This document shows, in pieces, positions 1-11,975 of a DNA stretch of 64,000 nt. The notes under the pieces are model-generated. The model saw only the letters and a list, made by a program, of their open reading frames with translations, had not been told where the DNA came from and made no database searches. This stretch comes from JBBQYD01 sp942493075 (GTDB lineage Bacteria; Verrucomicrobiota; Verrucomicrobiia; Limisphaerales; UBA8199): NCBI GenBank assembly GCA_942493075.1, contig OW818681.1, positions 186,001-250,000 of the forward strand. The letters are read 5' to 3'. The translations under genes and the position numbers were made by a program. Within the stretch, counting starts at the first letter, position 1, and the number at the start of each line of letters is the position of its first letter.

Positions 1-2
1 AT

Positions 3-1316
<1,314 letters not shown>

Positions 1317-1323
1317 GCTTTGT

Positions 1324-1356
1324 GCGAGCGCGCGGAATGAACCACCGCGCGCTCGC
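1324..1356 (+). terminator. GC-rich hairpin after metY
   Basis: Perfect 12-bp stem GCGAGCGCGCGG / CCGCGCGCTCGC with a 9-nt loop, starting 7 bases after the metY stop. There is no following T-run, so it may be an attenuating or mRNA-protecting hairpin rather than a classical intrinsic terminator. Confidence 0.5.
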
Positions 1357-1426
1357 GGTCGGGCAAACCACACAGGGGAACCACCTAAAACAAAACAACC
1401 GTTGGGACAGCAGAGCGGAAAACACT

Positions 1427-2827
1427 ATGAAGATTAAACGATGGTGGGTGGGAGGCATCGCGGGACTGCAGGTAATCGCGACAGCCCATGGGCAGAGCGA
1501 AACGGCAACGATAGATGCGTTGCGAAACCAGATCCAGGAGCTCGATCAGAAGCTCAGGGTGCTTGAGCGCAAGCAAGAGCTGGATAAGGAGGTGGCGACA
1601 GAAAAAGCCAAGGCGGCCGCGGTAGTGAGCCTCGGGCCGGGGGGCTTTGCCGTGCGCAGCGCTGACTCGAATTTTGTGTTCAAAGTCCGCGGATATGTGC
1701 AGGCCGATTCCCGCGTTTACGCGGAGGATCACGACGGTGGCGTCGCCAATGACACCTTTCTAATCCGCAGGGCGCGTCCCATTTTCGAGGGAACACTTTA
1801 CGAGAAGTACGACTTCCGGGTGATGTTGGATTTTGGATCAGGCATCAACAGTTCGGCAGCAAACAACGGGTTCTTGCAGGACGCCTATTTGAACGCGCGG
1901 TTCCTGCCGGAGGTGCAGGTGCGCGTCGGCAAGTTCAAGGAACCGGTCGGGCTGGAGCGGCTGCAATCAGGCGCAAACCTGTTGTTCATGGAGCGCGGCT
2001 ATCCGACACAACTACTGCCGAACCGTGACGTGGGGTTGCAACTCCATGGCGATCTATGGAAAGGGGCGCTTAGGTATGAGGTGGGCATTTTTAACGGTGT
2101 GGCCGATGGCGGCAGCGGGGACATCGAAACGACAGATGATGAGAAGGACTTTGCGGGGCGGTTGTTCGCCACACCGTTCAAGAACAGCCAAACGGACGCG
2201 CTACGGGGGTTGGGATTTGGCGTAGCGGGCACCTTTGGGGAGCAGAGCGGAGGGTTGCGCAACCTGGTAACACCCGGGCAGCAACGCTTCTTCTCCTACA
2301 GGACAGGCGCAGGAACATCTGCTGCGCCGAATGTCGCAGCAGATGGGGATCATTGGCGGGTATCACCCCAGTTCTATTACTACAACGGGCCGTTCAGAGT
2401 TTTTGGTGAGTATGTAATCTCGGATCAGGAGGTGCAGCGCCGGGCAGCGCCCCAGTTCGTGCGGCGATCATTCCAGAACACCGCGTGGCAGGTGGCTGCC
2501 TCATGGGTGCTCACAGGTGAAGAGAACGGATGGAATGGCTTCACACCAAAGAAGCCTTTCGCGCCGAGCCAGGGCGGTTGGGGCGCATGGGAACTGGCAG
2601 CGCGAGTGGGGCAGTTGGAGCTGGATGATGCGTTATTCCCCGAGTATGCGGACCCTGCCAGTTCGGCGAGAGGCGCTACCTCGTGGGGGCTCGGTGTCAA
2701 CTGGCATTGGAACAAGAACGTCAAACTCTCACTGAATTACGAGCAAACCGATTTCGACGGCGGCACAAGCGACCTGCTTGAAAAAGGCGAGAAGGTCATT
2801 TTAGCGCGTGCCCAAGTTTCCTTTTAA
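1427..2827 (+). CDS. Phosphate-selective porin O/P family outer-membrane protein
   Basis: A 466-residue protein. The ATG at 1427 is preferred over the upstream in-frame start at 1322 because it gives a signal peptide (MKIKRWWVGGIAGLQVIATAHG). A short coiled coil follows (about residues 24-60, IDALRNQIQELDQKLRVLE), then a beta-barrel with OprP/OprO features: FLIRRARPIFEGTLYEKYDF, RVGKFKEPVGLERL and alternating aromatic strands ending in ...RAQVSF, the C-terminal Phe expected for outer-membrane insertion. It lies between metY and a periplasmic sulfate-binding protein, so sulfate or another oxyanion is a likelier substrate than phosphate. That is an inference from context. Confidence 0.9.
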   Translation: MKIKRWWVGGIAGLQVIATAHGQSETATIDALRNQIQELDQKLRVLERKQELDKEVATEKAKAAAVVSLGPGGFAVRSADSNFVFKVRGYVQADSRVYAEDHDGGVANDTFLIRRARPIFEGTLYEKYDFRVMLDFGSGINSSAANNGFLQDAYLNARFLPEVQVRVGKFKEPVGLERLQSGANLLFMERGYPTQLLPNRDVGLQLHGDLWKGALRYEVGIFNGVADGGSGDIETTDDEKDFAGRLFATPFKNSQTDALRGLGFGVAGTFGEQSGGLRNLVTPGQQRFFSYRTGAGTSAAPNVAADGDHWRVSPQFYYYNGPFRVFGEYVISDQEVQRRAAPQFVRRSFQNTAWQVAASWVLTGEENGWNGFTPKKPFAPSQGGWGAWELAARVGQLELDDALFPEYADPASSARGATSWGLGVNWHWNKNVKLSLNYEQTDFDGGTSDLLEKGEKVILARAQVSF

Positions 2828-2860
2828 CAAGAATCATCATATAACCAAGAAGACCATCCT

Positions 2861-3871
2861 ATGAAAAAGCATCTCACACACCTGAGGCTGGCAGTGCTGA
2901 TCTTTGCGGTCGCTGCTTTCTCCGCAACGGCCAAAGACATCAAGCTGCTCAACGTCTCTTACGATCCGACCCGCGAGCTCTATACCGAGTTCAATGCCGC
3001 TTTCGCGAAGCATTACGAGCAAAAGACCGGGGACAAACTCACAATCCAACAGTCGCATGGCGGTTCGGGCAAGCAAGCCCGGGCGGTTATTGATGGGTTG
3101 GAGGCAGATGTCGTGACGCTGGCACTGGCCTATGACATCGATGCCATCGCTGAGAAGGGACGATTATTGCCAGCAGATTGGCAAAAGCGGTTTCCGAGCA
3201 ACAGCGCCCCCTACACCTCCACCATCATATTCCTGGTGCGGAAGGGGAATCCCAAGGGCATCAAGGATTGGGATGACCTGGTGAAGCCCGGCGTTGCGGT
3301 GATCACTCCGAATCCAAAAACATCGGGTGGCGCGCGCTGGAACTACCTGGCTGCATGGGCCTATGCGCTGGAGAAGAACGCGAACAGCGAAGCCAAGGCG
3401 AAAGAGTTCCTGGAGAAACTGTTCAAGAACGTGCCAGTCCTGGATACAGGGGCGCGCGGAGCAACGACCACGTTTGTCCAGCGAGGCATTGGTGACGTTT
3501 TTATCGCCTGGGAAAACGAGGCGTTCCTTGCCCAAAAAGAGTTCGGAGCGGACAAGGTAGAGATCATTACGCCTTCACTCAGCATCCTGGCGGAACCGCC
3601 GGTGGCGATTGTCGAGAAGGTGGCGAAAAAGCGCGGCACCACTGAGGTTGCAAAGGCCTACCTCGAATACTTGTATTCGGACGAAGGCCAGGACATCGCA
3701 GGCAAGAATTTCTACCGGCCGCGATCGGAGAAGGCGGCGGCGAAGTATGCCAATCAGTTTGCGAAGGTGGAACTGGTTACCATTGATGAGGTTTTTGGTG
3801 GCTGGCAGAAGGCCCAGAAGACCCACTTTGGCGATGGCGGCGTGTTCGATCAGATCTTCAAGCCGCAATAA
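2861..3871 (+). CDS. sbp: Periplasmic sulfate ABC transporter substrate-binding protein
   Basis: 336 residues with a signal peptide (about 1-24, cut near SATAKD). Family motifs: [17 protein letters not shown] at the mature N-terminus, [26 protein letters not shown] (sulfate-binding loop) and [18 protein letters not shown]. These define Sbp/CysP periplasmic proteins that hand sulfate or thiosulfate to CysTWA. The permease and ATPase genes are not next to it, so the rest of the transporter must be encoded elsewhere. An AAGAAG ribosome-binding region precedes the ATG. It is probably co-transcribed with the upstream porin (33-base gap). Confidence 0.93.
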   Translation: MKKHLTHLRLAVLIFAVAAFSATAKDIKLLNVSYDPTRELYTEFNAAFAKHYEQKTGDKLTIQQSHGGSGKQARAVIDGLEADVVTLALAYDIDAIAEKGRLLPADWQKRFPSNSAPYTSTIIFLVRKGNPKGIKDWDDLVKPGVAVITPNPKTSGGARWNYLAAWAYALEKNANSEAKAKEFLEKLFKNVPVLDTGARGATTTFVQRGIGDVFIAWENEAFLAQKEFGADKVEIITPSLSILAEPPVAIVEKVAKKRGTTEVAKAYLEYLYSDEGQDIAGKNFYRPRSEKAAAKYANQFAKVELVTIDEVFGGWQKAQKTHFGDGGVFDQIFKPQ

Positions 3872-3897
3872 GGAGCTGCAACCCCTCCTCAAGCAGG

Positions 3898-4722
3898 ATG
3901 CCAACTCTGCCAAAAGATGCCTTGAGAGCCGCGCCGGTGGCAACACCGGCGCGCGCGCTCTCCTCAATTACTGGCCCCCTTGAAGAGGTTGCCCGGGATT
4001 GCGATCTCTTCATCGTGTGCCCGCCAGGCAGGTTCGATCTGGACGGAGAGTCTCTTGAATTCCCGAGATACCTGTTTCGCGGGCCAGCGGGAGGAGGCGA
4101 GCCGCTGCGGGTGGGGATTTTTGGCGCGCTGCAAGGGGATGAACCGGCGGGAGCTTTCGCCCTGGTGCGATTCGCTCAACTCCTGCGGGAAGATCCTGAG
4201 ATCGCCCGTGGGTATGATTTATTCCTTTATCCGGTATGCAATCCGACCGGCTTTGTCGATAACACCCGGCAAAGCCGAAACGGGAAGGACCTTGGTGGAG
4301 AGTTTTGGCGCAACTCGACTCAGCCCGAGATACGTCTGTTGGAATCGGAGCTGTGGTCCCACTCCCTGCACGGCCTAATCTCGTTGCATAGTGATCATGC
4401 AGGGGATGGCCTTTATGCCTTTGCCCATGGACCTCTGCTGACGAAGCACATCTTGCGTCCGGCGCTGATTGCGGCATCGGAGTTTTTGCCGGTCAGCCAG
4501 TGGGAAGAGATCGATGGCTTGCCGGCGCGGGACGGAATCATACGTGATCGAGCTCCGGGCGGGCTGCATGCTCCTCCCGGGAGCAGACCGCGTCCTTTTG
4601 AGATCGTTCTACAGGCGGCCCGGCAGGCACCTCAGTATTTGCAGGAGGCGGCGTTGCTAGTCGCCCTCGGCACTATTCTGGGTGAATACCAGAAATTTAT
4701 CGCCTACGGGCAGAATCTCTAA
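3898..4722 (+). CDS. M14-like amidohydrolase (AstE/aspartoacylase-type zinc hydrolase)
   Basis: 274 residues resembling succinylglutamate desuccinylase/M14 carboxypeptidase-like proteins: the strand RVGIFGALQGDEPAG, YDLFLYPVCNPTGFVDNTR and the third-ligand region LISLHSDH. In the family the first motif is usually H-G-D/N-E; here it reads QGDE, so the first zinc-ligand histidine appears to be replaced by Gln. Asp, Glu and the later His remain. The canonical DLNR segment reads DLGGEFW. It could be an altered-metal or inactive member. It follows the sulfate-binding protein by 26 bases, perhaps in one operon, but no substrate can be assigned. Confidence 0.65.
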   Translation: MPTLPKDALRAAPVATPARALSSITGPLEEVARDCDLFIVCPPGRFDLDGESLEFPRYLFRGPAGGGEPLRVGIFGALQGDEPAGAFALVRFAQLLREDPEIARGYDLFLYPVCNPTGFVDNTRQSRNGKDLGGEFWRNSTQPEIRLLESELWSHSLHGLISLHSDHAGDGLYAFAHGPLLTKHILRPALIAASEFLPVSQWEEIDGLPARDGIIRDRAPGGLHAPPGSRPRPFEIVLQAARQAPQYLQEAALLVALGTILGEYQKFIAYGQNL

Positions 4723-4805
4723 GCGTGTGAATACCTTTCCGCAAATCTCACACGAAGGCGCGAAGGATATGAGAAACGGCCCCGGGCACTCTTACGTTGG
4801 CCTGG

Positions 4806-5186
4806 TTACCTCTCACCGATGACCGGCTCGCCTTGTTTGCGGCTCAGGTAATAATCGAGTGCTACGCTCATCCCATTCCGATTTGGCATGGTATAGATCA
4901 ACACAAGCAGGGTAGTGCAGCCGAAAAACACAAAGCCGATGGCCCCAGGGCGCCAAACACCGAAGTAGAACAGCACGATCGTTGGCACCATGAACAGGAT
5001 GCGATCGAGAAACATCAAGGGGCCAAGGATGTCCCCTTGGTTCAGCAAAAACTTAACACCGCAAACCGGGCAATGATCATGCAGACGCATCCAACGAGAA
5101 TACAGGCTGCCTTGCCCGCAGTGGGGACATTTCTTCCGCCAGCCGCGAGCGAGCAAGATCTTCAGTTTTGGAACCGGTTCATCCAC
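4806..5186 (-). CDS. DUF983 family membrane protein
   Basis: 126 residues. An N-terminal zinc-ribbon-like CPHCGQGSLY ... CPVCG pair is followed by the conserved FLLNQGDILGP turn and two hydrophobic segments (about residues 57-75 and 80-100). This is the DUF983 layout, a small inner-membrane protein found in many bacteria, often near respiratory genes. The function is unknown. It lies alone between the M14-like gene and a PEP-CTERM gene. Confidence 0.85.
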   Translation of the reverse strand: MDEPVPKLKILLARGWRKKCPHCGQGSLYSRWMRLHDHCPVCGVKFLLNQGDILGPLMFLDRILFMVPTIVLFYFGVWRPGAIGFVFFGCTTLLVLIYTMPNRNGMSVALDYYLSRKQGEPVIGER

Positions 5187-5242
5187 GAGCGAACTTCGAC
5201 CGGGATTCTCGAAATCGCAAGCAGGCGATGGCGTTGTACGCT

Positions 5243-5269
5243 AAAAAGGCCGCTCCGAAGAGCGGCCTT
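5243..5269 (-). terminator. Intrinsic terminator of the minus-strand PEP-CTERM gene
   Basis: Read on the minus strand: an 8-bp stem GGCCGCTC/GAGCGGCC with a TTCG tetraloop followed by TTTTT. It sits 22 bases beyond the stop of the 5291-6133 gene. Confidence 0.85.
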
Positions 5270-5290
5270 GAGAGTGGTTAATTAAAGCGA

Positions 5291-6133
5291 TTACTTGCGG
5301 AGCTTGCGCCACAGGAACAAACCAAGGCCAAGCAGCCCGAAAGTCGCAGCGGAAGGCTCAGGGATTGGGCTGACCTCGAGAACCATGTTGTCGATGAAAG
5401 CCTCAGTGCTGGCATTTGAGAGGCCTGAACCGATGGTTGCATTGTCATAGCTATGGAGGCTTGTGCCAATGTTGCTGACTCGTTCGGCTAGTACTCCGTC
5501 AACGTAGAAAGCAAAGTCAGACGAGACTCCATCGTCACTTGTTATTTCTACTTTTAGGTTGTGCCACCCGAGTGTGCGCAAGCCCACGCCGAAATCGTTT
5601 AGCTTAAAGAAAGAATCGACTGCGACGGCCCCCTCGTCGGGCCCGCCATCCACGTCCACGATCGTAGGTGAAAACCCGACGACGCGTGCCATATAATACT
5701 GACCACCACCGACTGTGCCGCTCTGGTTGTTATTGAACCCCATGGCAATTAACCAGCCTGCCCCACCTGCTGCATCGTGCAGGTTGCAGTAGTTGCGCGC
5801 TGGGGAACCGTCCGGGGCGGTGTCATAGAAATCAAAACTCCATGTGAGTTTCGTAGCAGTCGTAACAGCAGTCTCGGCAAACGTTCGCCGATTCCGCGAC
5901 GTATTATTGACGGTTGCTCCAGGCAAACGAATAGACTTCGTTCCGCTGGCAGCTTGAGCCTGGGACAACTCAGCGCTGGAGGGACTGCCAGTACCAATAG
6001 GTGCCCAAGTCGCTTGGAACGCGGCCTGATCGGCATATTCGAAAGTGTCGCTGAAGATGGTCTGCGCCGAAGCGTTTAGCGCTAACCCGCCCAAACAGAT
6101 TGCGAGTGCGCTCGTGGTTAGGGTTTTGCTCAT
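5291..6133 (-). CDS. PEP-CTERM sorted secreted protein
   Basis: 280 residues. Signal peptide about 1-23 (ends ALNASAQ), then a jelly-roll-like lectin/LamG-type region (TIFSDTFEYADQAAFQATW ... LTWSFDFYDTAPDGS ... WHNLKVEITSDDG) and a C-terminal sorting tail: PIPEPS, a hydrophobic helix FGLLGLGLFL and basic end WRKLRK. PEP-CTERM proteins are processed by an exosortase and usually end on the surface or in exopolysaccharide. Ligand unknown. It is divergent from another PEP-CTERM gene across a palindrome-rich spacer. Confidence 0.88.
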   Translation of the reverse strand: MSKTLTTSALAICLGGLALNASAQTIFSDTFEYADQAAFQATWAPIGTGSPSSAELSQAQAASGTKSIRLPGATVNNTSRNRRTFAETAVTTATKLTWSFDFYDTAPDGSPARNYCNLHDAAGGAGWLIAMGFNNNQSGTVGGGQYYMARVVGFSPTIVDVDGGPDEGAVAVDSFFKLNDFGVGLRTLGWHNLKVEITSDDGVSSDFAFYVDGVLAERVSNIGTSLHSYDNATIGSGLSNASTEAFIDNMVLEVSPIPEPSAATFGLLGLGLFLWRKLRK

Positions 6134-6181
6134 AGATTGGTCCCATTAATTCACACGTATGTGAGCCCGTCAAGTGCATTC

Positions 6182-6225
6182 TTGAGAATATTCTCAAAAA
6201 TAAGAAAGTGCATAGAAATGCACTT
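6182..6225. promoter_or_regulatory. Two palindromes in the divergent PEP-CTERM promoter region
   Basis: A perfect 16-bp palindrome TTGAGAATATTCTCAA (6182-6197) and an inverted repeat AAGTGCAT-agaa-ATGCACTT (6206-6225) lie between the two divergent PEP-CTERM genes. They look like operators for one or two dimeric regulators; the regulator is not identifiable here. Confidence 0.5.
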
Positions 6226-6268
6226 CGCAGAGTGCAATTCGGGAGTAAAAGGTTTTCTCACAAATGAG

Positions 6269-6296
6269 TTGACAGCCCTGAGCTTGTTCTTAAGAT
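6269..6296 (+). promoter_or_regulatory. Candidate sigma-70 promoter for the 6328 gene
   Basis: TTGACA (6269-6274), a 16-bp spacer and TAAGAT (6291-6296), 31 bases before the ATG at 6328. Confidence 0.5.
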
Positions 6297-6327
6297 TGCG
6301 ACAGTCAAACCCTAAAGAACGGCCAAC

Positions 6328-7428
6328 ATGAGAAATGCATCACTCGCACTACTAGCAGGCGTGGTCGGTTTCATCACCTCTGCCGCTTACGCGGATACTA
6401 CTTGGATTAGTACTAGTTCTACCACCTTTACCACCGCTGGCAATTGGAATAACGGATTACCCAGCACAGGTCCGCAGCTTGCCATTTTTGCCGATAGCGC
6501 CACGGTCCAGCACACCGTCGATATTAATGGCACGACGGCCAGGAATACCGTTGGCATTCTGTTTAGCTCCTTTGCTGGAGGTGACGGCTTTACCCTGGGA
6601 AGCAGTCTTGGCAATTCTCCTGGATTTCAGATTCGCGCCGGTGGGACCGCGAACGGCATTCTGAATAACGACGACAACACCCAGACGTTTAATGTTGCTA
6701 TAAAAATGTATAGCAGTTCTGCGGGCGTTGGCGCTGGGGCCTCCCAGACCTTTTCTGCAGCGAATGGCGATTTAGTATTTTCAGGGAATCATTCAGCCCA
6801 GCTAGCGACAACAATCACTAATCAGGGTGGGACTTTGACTGTGGACGGCAGCCATAACACCACCATCGGTGTTTCCGGCGCGACTTACGGTAACATTAGG
6901 GGCGCTGGTGGCTTGGTGAAGACCGGCACAGGCACCTTGACCCTCGGCGGCCTTGCTGCAAATGACTATGCGGGTGGGACTTCGCTGGAACAGGGTACCA
7001 TGATTGCCGCCAAGGTAAACGCATTCGGAACGGGCGGCTTGACTCTTAAGGGTGGCACGCTTCAAACCGGTGGACTGGACCAGTCGTTTGGCACCTTGGA
7101 TCTGCAGGGACTCGCTACTCTGGATCTTGGAAATGGCGCCAGTGACATTTCGTTTGCGGACAGTGCAGCGGTTGTCTGGAGCGGCAGCGGATTGCTAACC
7201 ATCCTCAACTGGACTTCCGGTTCTGACTCGATCAAGGTGGGCACGGGAACCTCTTCGCTCCTCCAATCGCAATTGGACCAAATTGTCTTTTTTGACGGAA
7301 CCCAGACTTTGAATGCTCAAATAGATGCGAGCGGAATTCTAACACCCGCCCCTATTCCTGAGCCGGGTAGTCTTTGCCTGCTAGTGCTTGGCGGACTCGG
7401 CCTCTTTTTAAATCGGCGGAAATCTTAA
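6328..7428 (+). CDS. PEP-CTERM protein with autotransporter-associated beta-strand repeats
   Basis: 366 residues. Signal peptide about 1-23 (ends SAAYAD). Gly/Thr-rich beta-helix sequence follows, with the autotransporter-associated repeat signature GAGGLVKTGTGTLTLGG (about residues 191-207) and YAGGTSLEQGTM. The tail PIPEPGSLCLLVLGGLGLFL plus NRRKS is an exosortase sorting signal. It is probably a surface beta-helix adhesin or matrix protein. No autotransporter barrel is present, as is usual for this verrucomicrobial class. Confidence 0.9.
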   Translation: MRNASLALLAGVVGFITSAAYADTTWISTSSTTFTTAGNWNNGLPSTGPQLAIFADSATVQHTVDINGTTARNTVGILFSSFAGGDGFTLGSSLGNSPGFQIRAGGTANGILNNDDNTQTFNVAIKMYSSSAGVGAGASQTFSAANGDLVFSGNHSAQLATTITNQGGTLTVDGSHNTTIGVSGATYGNIRGAGGLVKTGTGTLTLGGLAANDYAGGTSLEQGTMIAAKVNAFGTGGLTLKGGTLQTGGLDQSFGTLDLQGLATLDLGNGASDISFADSAAVVWSGSGLLTILNWTSGSDSIKVGTGTSSLLQSQLDQIVFFDGTQTLNAQIDASGILTPAPIPEPGSLCLLVLGGLGLFLNRRKS

Positions 7429-7460
7429 TCACCGCCCGGTTTTTTATTTGAGCTTGCTAG

Positions 7461-7493
7461 GATGCGGGCCGCCGATGATCGGCGGCCCGCATC
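7461..7493. terminator. Long perfect hairpin between convergent genes
   Basis: A 33-bp, nearly loopless palindrome (16-bp arms GATGCGGGCCGCCGAT and its complement, one central base) lies between the convergent PEP-CTERM and MgtC-like genes. There is no clear T-run. Position suggests bidirectional termination or a repeat-type palindrome. Confidence 0.5.
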
Positions 7494-7553
7494 ACGTACA
7501 ACTTAACCTGCCTTCAGAGCTTTGACCCTTCATCCCCATTCCGATGCCACTCA

Positions 7554-8246
7554 TTATTTCCATTCCACCTTGCTTACGCCCGGTTGGGACATGAAATACT
7601 GAGTCAACGTGCGGCTCAGTTCGTGACGCCGCGAGTAAACGAGCTTTAACTCAAGAATAAGGGTCTTACGCTGGTTCTCCACGTCGCAACTGATTTTGAG
7701 GGTCTTTACCTTGGCCCCGGATTGCTTGAGGTGCTGACGAACCTGATCCTGGTCCAAGGCGTCCATTGTTCCGGATAGTGTCAATTCCGCGAACCAATCT
7801 TGTGGCAAATGCTTTTCCAAATGCGGCAGCACCGTTAATACGATCAGGGCCAACACTGTAGAGGCAGAGCCCAGAACAAAGCTGCCAGCACCAAAAGTCA
7901 GGCCCAGCACCGTAACAAACCAGAGAGTGGCCGCCGTTGTTACACCACGTACGATATGTTCGTGGCGCAAGATCGTTCCTGCGCCGAGAAATCCAATACC
8001 AGTAAGAATTCCGGCCCCCAACCGTGCGGGATCAGGCCGCCACGCACCGGCTGGTGCGGCGGAATCGCTCCGGATAAACAGCGCCTCCGAGAGGACCATT
8101 GCAGTCGCGGCTGCCAGGCACGTCAGGATGGTTGTGCGCAGCCCGGCAGGCCTGCCGCGGATTTCCCGCTCCAGGCCGATGACCAACCCGGCGGCCAGTG
8201 CAGCCGCAAGCCGGACGCCCATTTCGGCGGGTCCAATGATTTCCAT
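7554..8246 (-). CDS. MgtC/SapB family membrane protein
   Basis: 230 residues from the ATG at 8246; an upstream in-frame TTG at 8282 is less likely. The MgtC core is present: MGVRLAAALAAGLVIGLEREIRGRPAGLRTT (helix 1 and the GxEREIxGRPAGLRT signature), three further membrane helices, GAGTILRHEH, then a cytoplasmic ACT-like tail from about residue 150. Family members help with magnesium limitation or intracellular survival, often by modulating ATP synthase or membrane potential. It stands next to acs on the same strand, with no obvious functional link. Confidence 0.9.
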   Translation of the reverse strand: MEIIGPAEMGVRLAAALAAGLVIGLEREIRGRPAGLRTTILTCLAAATAMVLSEALFIRSDSAAPAGAWRPDPARLGAGILTGIGFLGAGTILRHEHIVRGVTTAATLWFVTVLGLTFGAGSFVLGSASTVLALIVLTVLPHLEKHLPQDWFAELTLSGTMDALDQDQVRQHLKQSGAKVKTLKISCDVENQRKTLILELKLVYSRRHELSRTLTQYFMSQPGVSKVEWK

Positions 8247-8301
8247 TCCCTGAGTATAGTTCTTGCACGAAAGCGCGCGCAAGGGGAACGCCGGGTCGAG
8301 T

Positions 8302-10311
<2,010 letters not shown>

Positions 10312-10463
10312 AATAATTAATGTGATTTATGAAACTTAATTTACGCGCCAACGCCAGCCCGTCAAGCGACTGAATTATCACTCGTCATTTTCGGTGGGGC
10401 ATAATTAATCCTTCTGCCCTTGCTGGTGGCCGCACCTTCCGGACGCGCCGTGTCAAGGGACGC

Positions 10464-10474
10464 GGGGGGGGGGG
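10464..10474. repeat. G11 homopolymer upstream of purB
   Basis: Eleven consecutive G residues, about 73 bases before the purB start. Such tracts are prone to slippage; it may be a variable site or a sequencing hot spot. Confidence 0.6.
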
Positions 10475-10546
10475 CACGCTGGCGACAGGGTGGAGGTATG
10501 GACCTAGGCGCTCGACTTTCGCCCTCTGACATTTTAGGCTCGGAGC

Positions 10547-11890
10547 ATGATTCAACGGTATTCGCGGCCCGCGATGCGGGAGATTTGGACGGAGCAACGG
10601 AAGCTGGAGATCTGGCTGCAGATTGAATTGCTGGCTAGCGAAGCGCTATGCAAGGACGGTTTGGTGCCCAAGCCGGACTTGGCGCAGATGAAATCGAGGG
10701 CTGCGTTTACGATTGAGCGTTGCAGGGAGCTGGAACGCACGTTGAATCATGATGTGATCGCGTTCACAACCAACGTGGCCGAGAACATCGGGGCGCCGGC
10801 CAGCCGCTGGCTCCATTTCGGCCTGACGAGCAGCGATATTATCGATACGGCGTTCGCAGTGCAGATGGTGCAATCGGCTGATATTCTGCTCCAGGATCTG
10901 GCCGAGCTTCGCCAGGTAATTGCCTCTAAAGCTCGTGAGCATAAGTTCACCCCCATGATCGGCCGCAGCCATGGCATCCATGCTGAACCGACGACTTTCG
11001 GGCTTAAGATGGCCTTGATGTATGACGAGTTCGGGCGTGCGGAAGAGCGGATGCGCGCGGCCCGTGCCCGGGTGGCGGTGGGCAAACTATCGGGTGCGGT
11101 GGGCACGAGCGCGCACCTGGCACCAAAGATCGAGAAATTTGTCTGCGAAAAGTTGGGGTTAACGCCGGCACCAATAGCGACTCAGGTGGTGCAACGGGAT
11201 ATCCATGCAGAGTTCATGACCGCGCTCGCCCTGGTGGGTGCCAGCATCGAACGATGGGCCACCGAGTTTCGGCATCTGCAACGGACGGAAGTTCTCGAAG
11301 CAGAAGAGTTTTTCGCCAAAGGCCAAAAAGGTTCAAGCGCCATGCCGCACAAGAGGAACCCTATTACCGGCGAGCGGCTGACGGGCCTTGCACGCGTCCT
11401 GCGCGGCAACGCACTGGCTGCGATGGAAAACGTGGCCCTTTGGCATGAGCGGGACATCAGCCACAGTTCCGTAGAACGCATCATCTTCCCCGATTCCTGT
11501 ACGTTGCTGGATTACATGCTAGCCACGTTGACCAAGCTGACGGAGGGGTTGATCGTTTACCCGGAGAACATGAAGAAAAACCTGGGCCTCTCGCTCGGGA
11601 TGTGGAATTCGCAGACGGTTCTGCTGGCATTGATTCGCAAGGGGTTGACTCGTGAGCAGGCATACGAGCTGGTACAGCGCAACGCTATGGCGACATGGGC
11701 GGTGAAACACGCCGGACGCGATGATGCCGATTTCCTGGAGCAGTTGAAAAAGGACCCGGAGGTCGCGCGCCACTTCCGTTCAGGCGAATTGGAAGCGCTG
11801 TGTTCGCTGGAATTTCACCTCAAGGAGGTTGAAGAACGGTTCAGCGGTCTGGGGTTGGCGGCTGCTGCGCGCACACGAAAACGGAAATAA
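10547..11890 (+). CDS. purB: Adenylosuccinate lyase
   Basis: 447 residues. It catalyses two steps of purine synthesis (SAICAR to AICAR, adenylosuccinate to AMP). The fumarase/aspartase superfamily signature SSAMPHKRNPI begins at about residue 263. Upstream are the TSSDIIDTAFAVQM and GRSHGIHAEPTTFGLK motifs carrying the catalytic-site histidine. The length fits the shorter bacterial/archaeal PurB type. The N-terminal MIQRYSRPAMREIW is typical, supporting the chosen start. It is divergent from acs. Confidence 0.96.
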   Translation: MIQRYSRPAMREIWTEQRKLEIWLQIELLASEALCKDGLVPKPDLAQMKSRAAFTIERCRELERTLNHDVIAFTTNVAENIGAPASRWLHFGLTSSDIIDTAFAVQMVQSADILLQDLAELRQVIASKAREHKFTPMIGRSHGIHAEPTTFGLKMALMYDEFGRAEERMRAARARVAVGKLSGAVGTSAHLAPKIEKFVCEKLGLTPAPIATQVVQRDIHAEFMTALALVGASIERWATEFRHLQRTEVLEAEEFFAKGQKGSSAMPHKRNPITGERLTGLARVLRGNALAAMENVALWHERDISHSSVERIIFPDSCTLLDYMLATLTKLTEGLIVYPENMKKNLGLSLGMWNSQTVLLALIRKGLTREQAYELVQRNAMATWAVKHAGRDDADFLEQLKKDPEVARHFRSGELEALCSLEFHLKEVEERFSGLGLAAAARTRKRK

Positions 11891-11975
11891 GTTCCTTACA
11901 TAGGCTTCCGTAGATTTCCCGATGCATGTCCGTAATCTGCCGATTTGCCTCCCTTCCTCGGAGGGGGGATAATCC

